A DNA stretch of 64,000 nt. Source: JBFIHF01 sp964411125. Lineage in GTDB: Bacteria; Myxococcota_A; Bradymonadia; Bradymonadales; Bradymonadaceae. Position 1 is the stretch's first letter; each line of letters opens with the position of its first letter. Below are positions 1 through 8,567 of the stretch, piece by piece. A program made the position numbers and the translations under genes. The stretch spans positions 31,654-95,653 of the forward strand of contig CAYPJU010000013.1 in the NCBI GenBank assembly GCA_964411125.1, given 5' to 3'. The notes beneath the pieces are model-generated. The model made no database searches, had not been told where the DNA came from, and saw nothing but the letters and a program-made list of their open reading frames with translations.

Positions 1-1
1 C

Positions 2-1525
2 ATCAACATCATCAACAACGTCCTCCCTTCGCTCATCTTCATCATCGGTGTCTCCGACAGCATCCACATGCTCGTCCGCGACGCCGAAGAGACCGAGCGC
101 GGAGCGGAACGTGAGGAATCGATCCGCCGGATGGTGACGAGCACCGGGGGCGCCTGTCTCTTGACGAGCACCACCACCGCCGTCGGTTTCTTCAGCTTGC
201 TCTCCGCCGAGACCGAGATTCTCGAGAACTTCGGATGGCAGGCGGGCGCCGGGGTGATGTTCGCCTACTTCGTCACCCTGCTCTTCCTTCCGGCGGTCCT
301 GCGTCACATGCGCCCGGTCAAACGCGCATCGATGGTCGGTGACGAGCAGCAGCAAGCGATGCTCGAACGCGGGCTCGTATGGCTCGGCGAGCGAGCCCTG
401 GCGCGACCCCGGACTTTCATCGCGGTTGGGCTCACGATCACGGCGATCGCTGCGGGGCTCGGAAGCCGGGTCGTGATCGACACCGTCCTTCTCGAAGTGT
501 TCGAGGAGGGACACCCCGTCTTCGACTCGACCGTGCAACTGGAGCGGGAGCTGTCCGGGGTCTTGCCGATCGAGATCAGCCTCGAGAGCGACGAGGACGA
601 CACGTTCAAGGACCCCGAGCTCTTCGCGAAGATGCACGAGGTCCAGCAGTTCGCGATCGAGAGCGACGTCGTCCTCGGAACCCAGAGCATCGTCGACTTC
701 CACCAGGCAGCGCGCGCTGCCCTGCTCGGCGACCCTGCGGAACGCGGGGTGATGCCCCAGTCGCGGGAACAGGTCGAACAGATTCACCTGCTCATCGCCG
801 GTCCCCCCGACGAGCGCCTCGGAGTCAACCGTTACGTCACGCCCGACTTCCGGTACGCCCGCATCCTCTTGCGGGTCCGGGACGCCGGCGCCCAGGCGCA
901 ACTGCGGCTGGGGGATCGCCTCGAAGCGAAACTCGACGAGACGTTCGAGGGGACCGGCGTACGATACCGCATCACGGGCGACGCCTACGTCGCGTCCGCG
1001 GCGCTCGACTCGTTCATCCGCGACCTCTTCACGTCGCTCCTCTTCGCGATGGTGATCATTTTCGGGATGATGACGTTCGTCTTTCGGTCCCTGAAGATTG
1101 GGCTCATCTCGATCATCCCGAACCTGGTCCCGCTAATCCTCACGTTCGGCTACATGGGCGCCACCGGGGTCAACCTCAACACGACCACCATCATCATCTT
1201 CGCGATCAGCCTCGGCCTCGCCGTCGACGACACGATCCATTTCCTCGCTCGATTCCGCGAGGAACAGGAAGCCCATCCCGACGACATTCGGACGGCGATA
1301 CTGAGGACCTACAACGGCGCCGGGCGGGCCATTCTCATCACCAGCGTGATGCTGCTCGTCGGGCTCGTGGTGCTGCTCCTGAGCTCCTTCGTGCCGACAC
1401 AGCTCTTCGGACGCCTCACCGCCATCACGATCTTCGGTGCCGTCCTGGGGGACCTTCTGATACTGCCGCCGATCCTCTACCTGATCTATCGGCGGGACGA
1501 GGCGCCCGCGGCGTCGTCCGACTGA
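2..1525 (+). CDS. RND superfamily (MMPL-type) exporter, 5' truncated by window edge
   Basis: The reading frame is open from base 2, so the start lies upstream; 507 C-terminal residues are visible. This is an inner-membrane RND/MMPL-type transporter that would use the proton gradient to export lipids or other hydrophobic cargo. The RND internal duplication is visible: the motif GVSDSIHMLVRDAEE near the left edge is repeated as GLAVDDTIHFLARFREE about 400 residues later, each inside a cluster of hydrophobic segments. A large periplasmic loop separates the two clusters (roughly bases 480-1010). The protein ends with a short Ala/Ser-rich tail. The cargo cannot be read from the sequence. Family assignment is firm. 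Confidence 0.88.
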   Translation: MNIINNVLPSLIFIIGVSDSIHMLVRDAEETERGAEREESIRRMVTSTGGACLLTSTTTAVGFFSLLSAETEILENFGWQAGAGVMFAYFVTLLFLPAVLRHMRPVKRASMVGDEQQQAMLERGLVWLGERALARPRTFIAVGLTITAIAAGLGSRVVIDTVLLEVFEEGHPVFDSTVQLERELSGVLPIEISLESDEDDTFKDPELFAKMHEVQQFAIESDVVLGTQSIVDFHQAARAALLGDPAERGVMPQSREQVEQIHLLIAGPPDERLGVNRYVTPDFRYARILLRVRDAGAQAQLRLGDRLEAKLDETFEGTGVRYRITGDAYVASAALDSFIRDLFTSLLFAMVIIFGMMTFVFRSLKIGLISIIPNLVPLILTFGYMGATGVNLNTTTIIIFAISLGLAVDDTIHFLARFREEQEAHPDDIRTAILRTYNGAGRAILITSVMLLVGLVVLLLSSFVPTQLFGRLTAITIFGAVLGDLLILPPILYLIYRRDEAPAASSD

Positions 1526-1548
1526 GCCGAGCCCCTGGCAGAGCACAG

Positions 1549-1576
1549 TTGCGAATCCTCGCGGATTCGACAGAAT
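1549..1576 (+). promoter_or_regulatory. Candidate sigma-70-type promoter of apgM
   Basis: TTGCGA (1549-1554) and CAGAAT (1571-1576) are separated by 16 bp. Transcription would begin near 1583, followed by a GGGAGG ribosome site just before the apgM ATG at 1602. A 7-bp inverted repeat lies in the spacer. Confidence 0.4.
1552..1569. repeat. 7-bp inverted repeat inside the apgM promoter spacer
   Basis: CGAATCC (1552-1558), loop TCGC, GGATTCG (1563-1569). There is no T-run after it, so it is not a standard terminator for the upstream exporter. Its position between the -35 and -10 suggests an operator or simply a small hairpin. Confidence 0.45.
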
Positions 1577-1601
1577 CAACCCGACTCCCCGGGAGGAAAA
1601 A

Positions 1602-2858
1602 ATGAACCGCACGGAAATCCTTCAGAACCTCGCCTTCAAGAATGACTCGAAGATCCTGTTCTGGGTGTTCGATGGTGTCGGGGGGATGCCCCACCCCGAG
1701 ACGGGAAAGACGGAGCTCGAGACCGCCGACATCCCGCACCTGGATGCCTTCGCGCGCAGCGCCTCGTGCGCCGGTCTGCAGCCCTTTCACGCCGGGATCG
1801 CTCCGGGGAGTGGCCCTGGCCACATGTCGATCTTCGGCTACGACGTCGGGGAGATCGAACTTCCGCGAGGAGTGCTCGAGTGCCTCGGCGCCGAAGAAAT
1901 CATGCGCGGCGGCGAAGTCGTCGCCGGCGTCCGCGTCCAGCCTGGCGACCTCTGCATGCGGGGCAATTACGCGACGCTCGAGACCGTCGACGGAGAGAAG
2001 GTCATCGCCGATCGCCGCGCCAACAAGATCCCGACCGAGGACTCGTACCGCGTCACGACGGAGCTGAGCCGGGCCATCCGCGAGATCGACGGCTGTGAAG
2101 TCTACATCGCGCCAGGAAAACAGCACCGATTCGCCGTCCTCATCCGGGGGGCTGGTCTGCACAACGGGCTCACCGACGCCGACCCCCAGAAGTCGGGACT
2201 CCCGCCGCGGAAGGTCGAAGCTCTGGACGAGAAGGCGCAACGCGCCGCCGACGTCGTCAACGAGTTCGTTCGACGGGCGACCGAGGTCCTCGAAAAGGAA
2301 CCGCAGGCCAACACCGTACTGCTGCGCGGAATCGGCACCCCACCCGCCATCCAGACCCTCGAAGAGCTCTACGGCATTCGCTGCGCGGCGATCGCGACCT
2401 ATCCGATGTATCGAGGCATCGCGAGCCTCGTCGGGATGGACATCCTCGAGGTCGGCTCCATGGACCACGCCGACGAGGTGCGCGTCCTCGAGGAGAACTT
2501 CGAGAATTACGATTTCTTCTACCTTCACATCAAGGAAACCGACTCGTACGGGCACACCGGCGAGTTCGACAAGAAAGTCGGTGTGTTCGAGGAGTGCGAC
2601 CCGCTCTTCGAGCGCGCTCGCAAGCTGGGGTTCGACGTCGTCGTCGTCACGGGGGACCACTGCACGCCGTGCGTCCTGGGAGACCATTCGTGGCACCCCA
2701 TCCCCACCGCGCTCTGGTCGAAGAACTGCATCCCCGGCAAGTCCGAGGCGTACACCGAGCGCGAATGCAACGCCGGATTCTACGGGATTCGCCCCTCCGC
2801 CGACATTCTCCCGCTCGCCTTGGCCGAAGCAGGCCGTTTCGTGAAGTTCGGAGCGTGA
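1602..2858 (+). CDS. apgM: 2,3-bisphosphoglycerate-independent phosphoglycerate mutase, archaeal type
   Basis: It interconverts 3- and 2-phosphoglycerate in glycolysis and gluconeogenesis in the cytoplasm. The 418 residues fit the ApgM family of the alkaline phosphatase superfamily. The N-terminus has the metal-binding WVFDGVGG, followed by the nucleophile-serine loop PGSGPGHMSIFGYD (about residues 68-81). The C-terminal metal site is clear: HIKETDSYGHTGEFDKKV (about 309-326) and VVTGDHCTPCVLGDHSWHP (about 348-366), which follow the ApgM pattern closely. The ATG at 1602 is preceded by GGGAGGAAAAA. It ends 4 bp before the GTG of the next gene, so the two are probably co-transcribed. The related family ThiM/phosphonopyruvate-like enzymes is a less likely alternative. 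Confidence 0.9.
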   Translation: MNRTEILQNLAFKNDSKILFWVFDGVGGMPHPETGKTELETADIPHLDAFARSASCAGLQPFHAGIAPGSGPGHMSIFGYDVGEIELPRGVLECLGAEEIMRGGEVVAGVRVQPGDLCMRGNYATLETVDGEKVIADRRANKIPTEDSYRVTTELSRAIREIDGCEVYIAPGKQHRFAVLIRGAGLHNGLTDADPQKSGLPPRKVEALDEKAQRAADVVNEFVRRATEVLEKEPQANTVLLRGIGTPPAIQTLEELYGIRCAAIATYPMYRGIASLVGMDILEVGSMDHADEVRVLEENFENYDFFYLHIKETDSYGHTGEFDKKVGVFEECDPLFERARKLGFDVVVVTGDHCTPCVLGDHSWHPIPTALWSKNCIPGKSEAYTERECNAGFYGIRPSADILPLALAEAGRFVKFGA

Positions 2859-2862
2859 CGAC

Positions 2863-4011
2863 GTGAAGCGCTGGTTCGTCCTCATCTCGCTACTCCTCGT
2901 CGTGGGCGCTGCCTACATGGCGTGCCATCACGCGCGCCGTTCGGGGGGCGGCGGCGCGGACACCACGCCCGGCGCAGTGCAGGTACCCGACGAAGATGCC
3001 GCGCTCGCAGCGGCCAACGACCACATCGAGGCCGCCCGCATCCTCTCCCTTCCCACCCGAGGCCTCCCTGCGGGGACGATGCGGGGGATGGCTCTTCCCA
3101 CCTACACGGAACTCCCCGACCTGAGCTACGAACAGATGGTCGGCCGGGTAAAGGCGACCGGCGCGACCCACGTCAGCATCGTCGTGAGCTGGGATCAGCA
3201 GACGATCTATCACAACCGCATCGCCCCCGACCCGAGCGAGACACCTTCGGACGAGCGATTCGCCGCCGTCATTCGCGCCGCGCACGCCGCCGATCTCGGC
3301 GTCCTCCTCTTCCCGATCATCCACGTCGAGCGCCGTAACGAAGGCGAATGGCGTGGGAAGCTCGCCCCGACCGTCCCCGAGCGCTGGAAGCAGGACTACC
3401 GAGCCTACATCATGCGCTACGCAGACCTCGCCGAAGCGACGGGCGTCGAGATCCTCTCGGTCGGCAGCGAGCTCTCCTCCATGGAGGGCGATACGGCGTG
3501 GTGGCGAGAACTCATCGCCGACGTCCGTAAGCGCTACTCCGGAAAGGTGCTCTACTCGGCCAACTGGGACCACTTCGAGACGCCGCAGTTCTGGGCCGAA
3601 CTCGACTACGTCGGGGTGAGCTCCTACTTCGAGGTCGCGAAGCGCCCCGACGAACCGATGTTCAAGGTGACGGACCGGTGGCTCGAACACCGCCGACAGC
3701 TCACCGACTTCGCCCGCTCGGTCGGAAAACCCCTCGTTCTGACCGAGGTCGGATACCCGTCGACCAGCGACGCCGCCGTGAAGCCGTGGGACTACACGAA
3801 GAAACTGCCGCCGAACCCCAACGCTCAGCTCGCAGCTTTCCGTTCTCTCTCCGAGACTTGGTCGCGAACCGACGACGCCGCTCCGTTCTTCGCGGGCCTC
3901 TTCATCTGGCACGCATGGGGACACGGCGGCCCCGAAGACATCTCGTACCCCGTCTGGGGAAAGAGCTCCGAGCGGTTCATACGACAGTGGTATTCAGCCC
4001 CAACGCCGTGA
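2863..4011 (+). CDS. Membrane-anchored or secreted glycoside hydrolase-like TIM-barrel protein (GH113-like)
   Basis: The 382-residue product starts with GTG and has an N-terminal hydrophobic segment (about residues 4-22) ending at ...YMACHHA, which may be a lipobox-like or uncleaved anchor. The rest looks like a beta/alpha-barrel glycosidase: GMALPTYTEL opens the barrel, SVGSELSSM (about 204-212) supplies a likely acid/base Glu at the end of strand 4, and LVLTEVGYPSTS (about 293-304) a likely nucleophile Glu on strand 7. This arrangement resembles GH113 mannanase-like and related clan GH-A proteins. The substrate is unknown. It lies 4 bp after apgM, with which it is probably co-transcribed, and converges on the next gene. 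Confidence 0.72.
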   Translation: MKRWFVLISLLLVVGAAYMACHHARRSGGGGADTTPGAVQVPDEDAALAAANDHIEAARILSLPTRGLPAGTMRGMALPTYTELPDLSYEQMVGRVKATGATHVSIVVSWDQQTIYHNRIAPDPSETPSDERFAAVIRAAHAADLGVLLFPIIHVERRNEGEWRGKLAPTVPERWKQDYRAYIMRYADLAEATGVEILSVGSELSSMEGDTAWWRELIADVRKRYSGKVLYSANWDHFETPQFWAELDYVGVSSYFEVAKRPDEPMFKVTDRWLEHRRQLTDFARSVGKPLVLTEVGYPSTSDAAVKPWDYTKKLPPNPNAQLAAFRSLSETWSRTDDAAPFFAGLFIWHAWGHGGPEDISYPVWGKSSERFIRQWYSAPTP

Positions 4012-4068
4012 GCCGGCGCACGCATCTCGGCGGCGGTGGAGCGGTGCGAGGTACCGCCCGCGGCACGG

Positions 4069-6096
4069 TCAGAAGTTCGAATCTGCCGCGTCGGGCGAAA
4101 GACGGTTGTCGATGATCGCATCGATCCGGTCGAGCCGGTGGCTCGCCTGCTTGTGCTCCGGGTCGATCTCGAGGACGCGCTGGATTGCGTCGCGCGCCTC
4201 CCCCCACTGACGTCGGCGCTCGGCCAGCTCCGCCTGTTTGAGGAACAACGGAATGGCGTGGGCGAGCTTGTACTCCGGCATGATACGGCGGCGGTATGCA
4301 TGCCGCGTTTCGCGCTCGGCGAGCACCTGATGGGCCGACTCGATCCGGTCGCGAATCTCCGTGACGCGATCATGTACCTCGGACTCGAGGTTCGCCGGAA
4401 CCTGGTCGGGATTGAACTGCTTGATCAGTTCCTCGTACGCCTTCTGGACGACCTCCGAATAAGACGACCAGTGAACGTTCAAAACCTCGAAGTAGCTGGC
4501 CTTGTGGACGCTCAGGTACTTCACGGTGACGTTCTCGCGATAACGCTCACGCACGATGGTGTGATGAAGCGAACGGTCGAAACGCACGAGGCCCATTCGG
4601 TGCAGCGCGTGAACCACGGCGAACGTCTCCGCGTGCGAGAGTCCGCTCTCGGTGAAGACCTCCCTCAGCCGCCGGCGCCCCTTGAGCAGTGTCTCGACGA
4701 GGTCGACGTGCGAGTCCTCCGTGAGGGTCCGCTGCACCCTGTCACGCTCCTGGAAGACGACCTCGGGATACGCGTCGAGCTGTGCCGCCTGGTACTCCTC
4801 ACGTTGCTTCATCGGCCAGTGCTTGTAGTCGTCCCCGAGCATCTTGAAGATGACTCGCTCGACGGCGACGTGCACACGCAACGGAGGATTGGGCAGAAAG
4901 CCTGCCGGAAGGTTCGGCGCGCCGTACACGGCGAGCTCGCCCTTCTTGAACTCGACGACTCGCTGCAAGAGATATGTGAGACGCCCCGCGATCGATTGCC
5001 GGATCTTGTCCGGATCCAGGATTCCGAGATCGAGCAGCGAGCGAGCAACGCTGACATCGCGCTCGTCGGCGTGAGCGGCCGCCATCGAGAGCTGCTGCTT
5101 CGAGATGCGGTCCGCTCGATAGAGCATCAGCCCGAGCTCTTCGTCGGGCTCTCGCGGCTGCTGAGCCATCTCGGCGACGAGCCCGCTGTCGAAGAGGATC
5201 TGATACCGCTCGTCGTCCCCCCCGACCTCCACTACGCCGGTGAAGCCCTGCTGAGACAGGGAGAGGAGAATGTCGGTGATTCTGTCGTCCGCGAGCCGTT
5301 CGTGTCGGTCTGGCTCGGATTCGACGTCGAACCATGGAGGCCCCGGACCGAACAGCTCCGAGGTCTTGCTCCCCACCCGCTTGGCCGTCGTCGACGTCAG
5401 GACGCGCTGGTCGGGCTGAGTGAGGCTGATCTGTCGGCGAAAACCGCGCTCATGCCTCCGGGTAACACCGGGGAGGACCGACTCCCAGGGCCCCTGGCTG
5501 TCATCGTTGGGTAGCGGCGTCAGGTCGAGCGCCGGACGCGGCACGTCGGGTGCGCTCGACGCCTCCGACGGCTCGCCGAACGCGAGGTCCATCCGGATCG
5601 ACTCGAGCGCGATGCGATCGTCTTTGGGCAGGTCGAGGAGCTCGATCGCAGTCCCCTTCGCGGCGTAGTGCACCGTCCGTCCGGGACACTCGATCGTGAT
5701 GTGGAACGTCGGCAAGGAGATCCGCAGGTCGACCACCGCGTTGAGTGGCGGAGGATCGTCGATCGCGAAGACCACACAGCCGAGGTCGAGGATCTGATCG
5801 AGGAGCTGCTCGACGCTGGCGACGTCGGTCGCCTCCAGCTCGTAGACGTCGGGACGCCGAACCGGCTCGACCGGAAACGCGGCACCTTCCTTGTCGTCCA
5901 CCCCCTGCCAGCCATCCGCCTCCGACTCGATGTCGGAGATTCGCGCGATCCCCGCCTCGGACAATTGCCGGAGCTCGGTGGCGACGCCGGCGAGCGCCTG
6001 CGCCACGTCGCCGGGATCGAGCCCGTCGAACTCCGAAGTGAGGAGCGACAGGACACGATCTCGCAGGGTTTTCTCGGACTTCGAAGAATTGCTCAT
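4069..6096 (-). CDS. PilZ-like / DUF4388-like / J-domain-like TPR regulatory protein
   Basis: The 675-residue product has no signal peptide and should be cytoplasmic. Reading from the N-terminus: a helical region; a PilZ-like beta segment (about residues 90-165, containing VDLRISLPTFHI and AAKGTAIELLDLPKDD); a linker; a DUF4388/PATAN-like region (about 270-430, with GFTGVVEVGG and LIFDSGL-like text LFDSGLVAEM); and a J-domain-like segment (about 520-600) followed by a short TPR-like helix pair. The J segment reads KQFNPDQV where functional J domains have HPD, so Hsp70 stimulation is doubtful. The ATG at 6096 (MSNSSKSEK) was preferred over an upstream in-frame ATG at 6150 that would run into the neighbouring gene; neither has a good ribosome site. 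Its role is probably a signalling scaffold of the kind found in myxobacteria. Confidence 0.7.
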   Translation of the reverse strand: MSNSSKSEKTLRDRVLSLLTSEFDGLDPGDVAQALAGVATELRQLSEAGIARISDIESEADGWQGVDDKEGAAFPVEPVRRPDVYELEATDVASVEQLLDQILDLGCVVFAIDDPPPLNAVVDLRISLPTFHITIECPGRTVHYAAKGTAIELLDLPKDDRIALESIRMDLAFGEPSEASSAPDVPRPALDLTPLPNDDSQGPWESVLPGVTRRHERGFRRQISLTQPDQRVLTSTTAKRVGSKTSELFGPGPPWFDVESEPDRHERLADDRITDILLSLSQQGFTGVVEVGGDDERYQILFDSGLVAEMAQQPREPDEELGLMLYRADRISKQQLSMAAAHADERDVSVARSLLDLGILDPDKIRQSIAGRLTYLLQRVVEFKKGELAVYGAPNLPAGFLPNPPLRVHVAVERVIFKMLGDDYKHWPMKQREEYQAAQLDAYPEVVFQERDRVQRTLTEDSHVDLVETLLKGRRRLREVFTESGLSHAETFAVVHALHRMGLVRFDRSLHHTIVRERYRENVTVKYLSVHKASYFEVLNVHWSSYSEVVQKAYEELIKQFNPDQVPANLESEVHDRVTEIRDRIESAHQVLAERETRHAYRRRIMPEYKLAHAIPLFLKQAELAERRRQWGEARDAIQRVLEIDPEHKQASHRLDRIDAIIDNRLSPDAADSNF

Positions 6097-6146
6097 GGAG
6101 GGTCGGGGAAAAGCTACGAGTATCGTTTCAGTGACGCCCGGCGATG

Positions 6147-7661
6147 TCAACGCGCCTGATCGTCGGAGGGTTCGTCCTCATCGGGGTCTGAGGCGCTCGA
6201 GCGATCCAAATCGGGCGCATCGCCGTCTTCTTCCTCGTCGTCGTCAGGGCTTCCGTCGGTCCCACCGTCCATCGCAGCGGAGACCTCCCCGCGGTCGGAG
6301 GCGCGCGCGTCGGACTGCTTGACCGGTCGCTTCAGCGCTGCGAGCTTCTCGGCGCTCGGAGACCCTTCGTCCGGCTCGGCCTCGTCTTCGTGGTCTACCG
6401 TACCGTCGGCGTGTTCCGCGAGCGCGAGCTCGTCGCTCGACGGATCCGGGATGTGGACGAACTCTGGACGGTAATTGCCGGAGTAGAACGGCGTCTTCTT
6501 GTAGGTACCGATGATGTCCGGCAGCAGCACTCGGATGATGCCGGCGACCGGCAGCGCGAGCAGAACCCCGAGCAGACCGAACAGCTCGCCGCCCAGCAGC
6601 AGCACGATGATGACCGTGACTGGCGACAGCCCGACCTTCTCGCCGACCACCTTCGGAGTCACCCAGTACCCTTCGAGGAGCTGGATCACGATGATCACGG
6701 CCCCGATGGCCAGAACGGGAGCCCATCCCGTCCAGTCGAGGAGCACCATCAGGATCGCGAGGATCGAGCCGATGAGCACACCGAAGTAAGGGATGATGTT
6801 GAGGACCCCGGCGAGAACGCCGATCGCAGCGCCCGTCCATCCGCCGATGCCCGCGACCCAGAACGTGATCCCGAATCCGAGCGCGTAGAGCGCGGCGAGG
6901 ATGAGCGCGACCGTCACCTGGCCGCGGAACCATTCGCCGACGACGTCGTCGGCGAGCTCGATGCGGCGCTGATACCAGTCATGGCGCGCCCGAGGGACGA
7001 ACTCCGCCATGCGGCTCGTCATCGCGTCGAAGTCGCGCAGGAAGTAGAACGTGAAAATCGGAATCATCACGAGATTGAGCAGGCTCGCTACGACGGCGCC
7101 CGTCTGCGCGATCAGTCCCCCCGTCCACTGCGTCACCTTCCTCGCGATGTCGGGGAGCGCCCCCTTGACGGTGTCTGCGTATGCCGCGAACGCCGTCGTC
7201 AGGTCGGGCGGAACTTCGACCCCGTGCGTCTGCACCCATGGAATGAGTCGTTCCTGGATCAGCCCGATCAGCTCGGGCGCACGCTCCACCAGCTTGGTGA
7301 TCTGCTTCGCGAGCGCCGGATACAAGATCAACGTGAACCCGACCAGCGCCGCGAGAATGACCAGGAGGAACGCTCCGATGGCGAGCTCCCGGCTGAAACC
7401 CCGCTCCCCCAGATACGGCACGCGGTCGCACTTTTCTTCGAGCCAATCGACCGCGGGGTCGAGCAGATACGCGATGAGAAAGCTCACCGCCACCGGGAAC
7501 ACCACCGCCTCGACGTTCTTGACCAACCAGTAGACGATGTAGATTCCGCCCGCCCACAGAGCCGCCTTCGCGAGCAGATACGGGTAGCGCTGGTAGTAAT
7601 GCCAGAACTCCGCCTGGTTCATCCCCGGCGCGATCTCGCGGTTCGGCTCCTGATCGCTCAC
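6147..7661 (-). CDS. AI-2E family transporter (UPF0118/PerM-like) with acidic C-terminal tail
   Basis: This is an inner-membrane permease of the AI-2E/PerM family, whose members move small solutes or autoinducer-like compounds, or act as ion antiporters; the substrate here is unknown. Of 504 residues the first about 390 carry seven or eight membrane segments, including the family-typical PIFTFYFLRDFD and the glycine-rich VLIGSILAILM and LLLGGELFGLLGVLLALP stretches. The last about 100 residues are hydrophilic and very acidic (runs such as DDDEEEDGD) and are not part of the usual family. GTG at 7661 is chosen because it forms a GTGA overlap with the upstream gene and has GGAGG 7 nt before it. 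Confidence 0.87.
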   Translation of the reverse strand: MSDQEPNREIAPGMNQAEFWHYYQRYPYLLAKAALWAGGIYIVYWLVKNVEAVVFPVAVSFLIAYLLDPAVDWLEEKCDRVPYLGERGFSRELAIGAFLLVILAALVGFTLILYPALAKQITKLVERAPELIGLIQERLIPWVQTHGVEVPPDLTTAFAAYADTVKGALPDIARKVTQWTGGLIAQTGAVVASLLNLVMIPIFTFYFLRDFDAMTSRMAEFVPRARHDWYQRRIELADDVVGEWFRGQVTVALILAALYALGFGITFWVAGIGGWTGAAIGVLAGVLNIIPYFGVLIGSILAILMVLLDWTGWAPVLAIGAVIIVIQLLEGYWVTPKVVGEKVGLSPVTVIIVLLLGGELFGLLGVLLALPVAGIIRVLLPDIIGTYKKTPFYSGNYRPEFVHIPDPSSDELALAEHADGTVDHEDEAEPDEGSPSAEKLAALKRPVKQSDARASDRGEVSAAMDGGTDGSPDDDEEEDGDAPDLDRSSASDPDEDEPSDDQAR

Positions 7662-8506
7662 GGCATCGCCTCCACGATCGTGAATTCCACGGTCCCTTCT
7701 ACGGTCCCCTCCACCGGGTCCAGCCGGAACCCGTCGAAGCTCGCCTGGGCCAGGCGGGTCGCGATTCCACGCACCCGCGCGGCCTCGTCGGCCACGCCGG
7801 GGTTCAGCTCGAGCGCGATCAATCCTTCCGTCGCCCACGCGTAGCCGATCGATTCGACCCCGGCGATCTGGAGCAGCGCGCCGCGGATGGCATCGAGCCG
7901 TCCTCTCGTGCCAGCCCCGCGAATCGCGATGCTCGGCTCGGTGCTCGAAACTCCGACGGGCCCAGCTCTCTTCACCGACTCCGCGGCGAACGCTCGGGCA
8001 ACCGTCGTGGCGATCGATTCGCGGGTCTCCCGAAGCGCGTCGTCAGACTGCGATGCCCAGGCGGAGCGCTCGAACGAGAACTCCCCGTCCACCCGGGGGC
8101 CCGACGTGGTCGCGCTCAGAACCTTCAGCTCCGCGCGCGCTGTCCAGCCTCGAAGCCCGGCCGGCTGGAGCGGGGATGGCGCGTAGGTCACGGTCCCGAC
8201 GACGACGCGATTGCGTCCCGCCACGCTGGCGATCGCGAGCGCGTTCGCGTCTGTGGGCCTCGGGGTGCGCAAGATCTTCGAGACCTGAAGCTCCGCCGTG
8301 CTGAGCGCAGCGATGCCCGCTGCGGCGAGCGCCGGGCGTAGGGTGTTGTCCGTCGCGGTCCAGCTCGGCGCGGCCGTCGACCACCAGAAGCTCGGCTCCC
8401 CCTCCCCCACCACCTCGGTGACGAGGAAGAGCGGCGCCTCAGTCTGGGCCGCGGCGACCCCCGGGAAGGCGAGCAGGCACGTCAGTAATGTCAGGATCAA
8501 TCGCAT
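7658..8506 (-). CDS. Secreted protein of unknown function
   Basis: The 282-residue product begins with a clear signal peptide ending in GVAAAQ (about residues 15-21), so it is probably periplasmic. The mature part has no catalytic motif that I recognise. It has two parts: an alpha/beta-like region (about 25-165) with VVVGTVTYAP and ELKVLSATTSG, and a C-terminal part (about 180-282) containing two similar strand-helix units around AIRGALLQIAGVESIGYAW and ATRLAQASFDGFRLD. Its stop codon overlaps the start of the AI-2E-type permease gene by four bases, so the two are probably translationally coupled and may act together at the membrane. It could be transcribed from guaBA, 61 bp upstream with no visible terminator. 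Confidence 0.72.
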   Translation of the reverse strand: MRLILTLLTCLLAFPGVAAAQTEAPLFLVTEVVGEGEPSFWWSTAAPSWTATDNTLRPALAAAGIAALSTAELQVSKILRTPRPTDANALAIASVAGRNRVVVGTVTYAPSPLQPAGLRGWTARAELKVLSATTSGPRVDGEFSFERSAWASQSDDALRETRESIATTVARAFAAESVKRAGPVGVSSTEPSIAIRGAGTRGRLDAIRGALLQIAGVESIGYAWATEGLIALELNPGVADEAARVRGIATRLAQASFDGFRLDPVEGTVEGTVEFTIVEAMP

Positions 8507-8567
8507 CTTCCCAGTTTCTCCCGGCGGCGACCTCGTTGCAATGTTTTCGCAGCTCTCGGCAGCGGGG

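Noticed and set aside
1534..1554. Sigma-54-like TGGCAG...TTGC upstream of apgM
   Set aside because: The distance between the GG and GC elements is 2 bp too long, and the -24 element lacks the final C.
1425..2885. Long open reading frame antisense to apgM (486 codons, minus strand)
   Set aside because: The composition is shadow-like (Arg/Val/Asp runs from GC-rich codons), there is no recognisable motif, and apgM on the plus strand is complete and conserved.
4036..5514. 492-codon plus-strand frame antisense to the PilZ/DUF4388 gene
   Set aside because: No start site, motif or promoter; the minus-strand gene explains the region.
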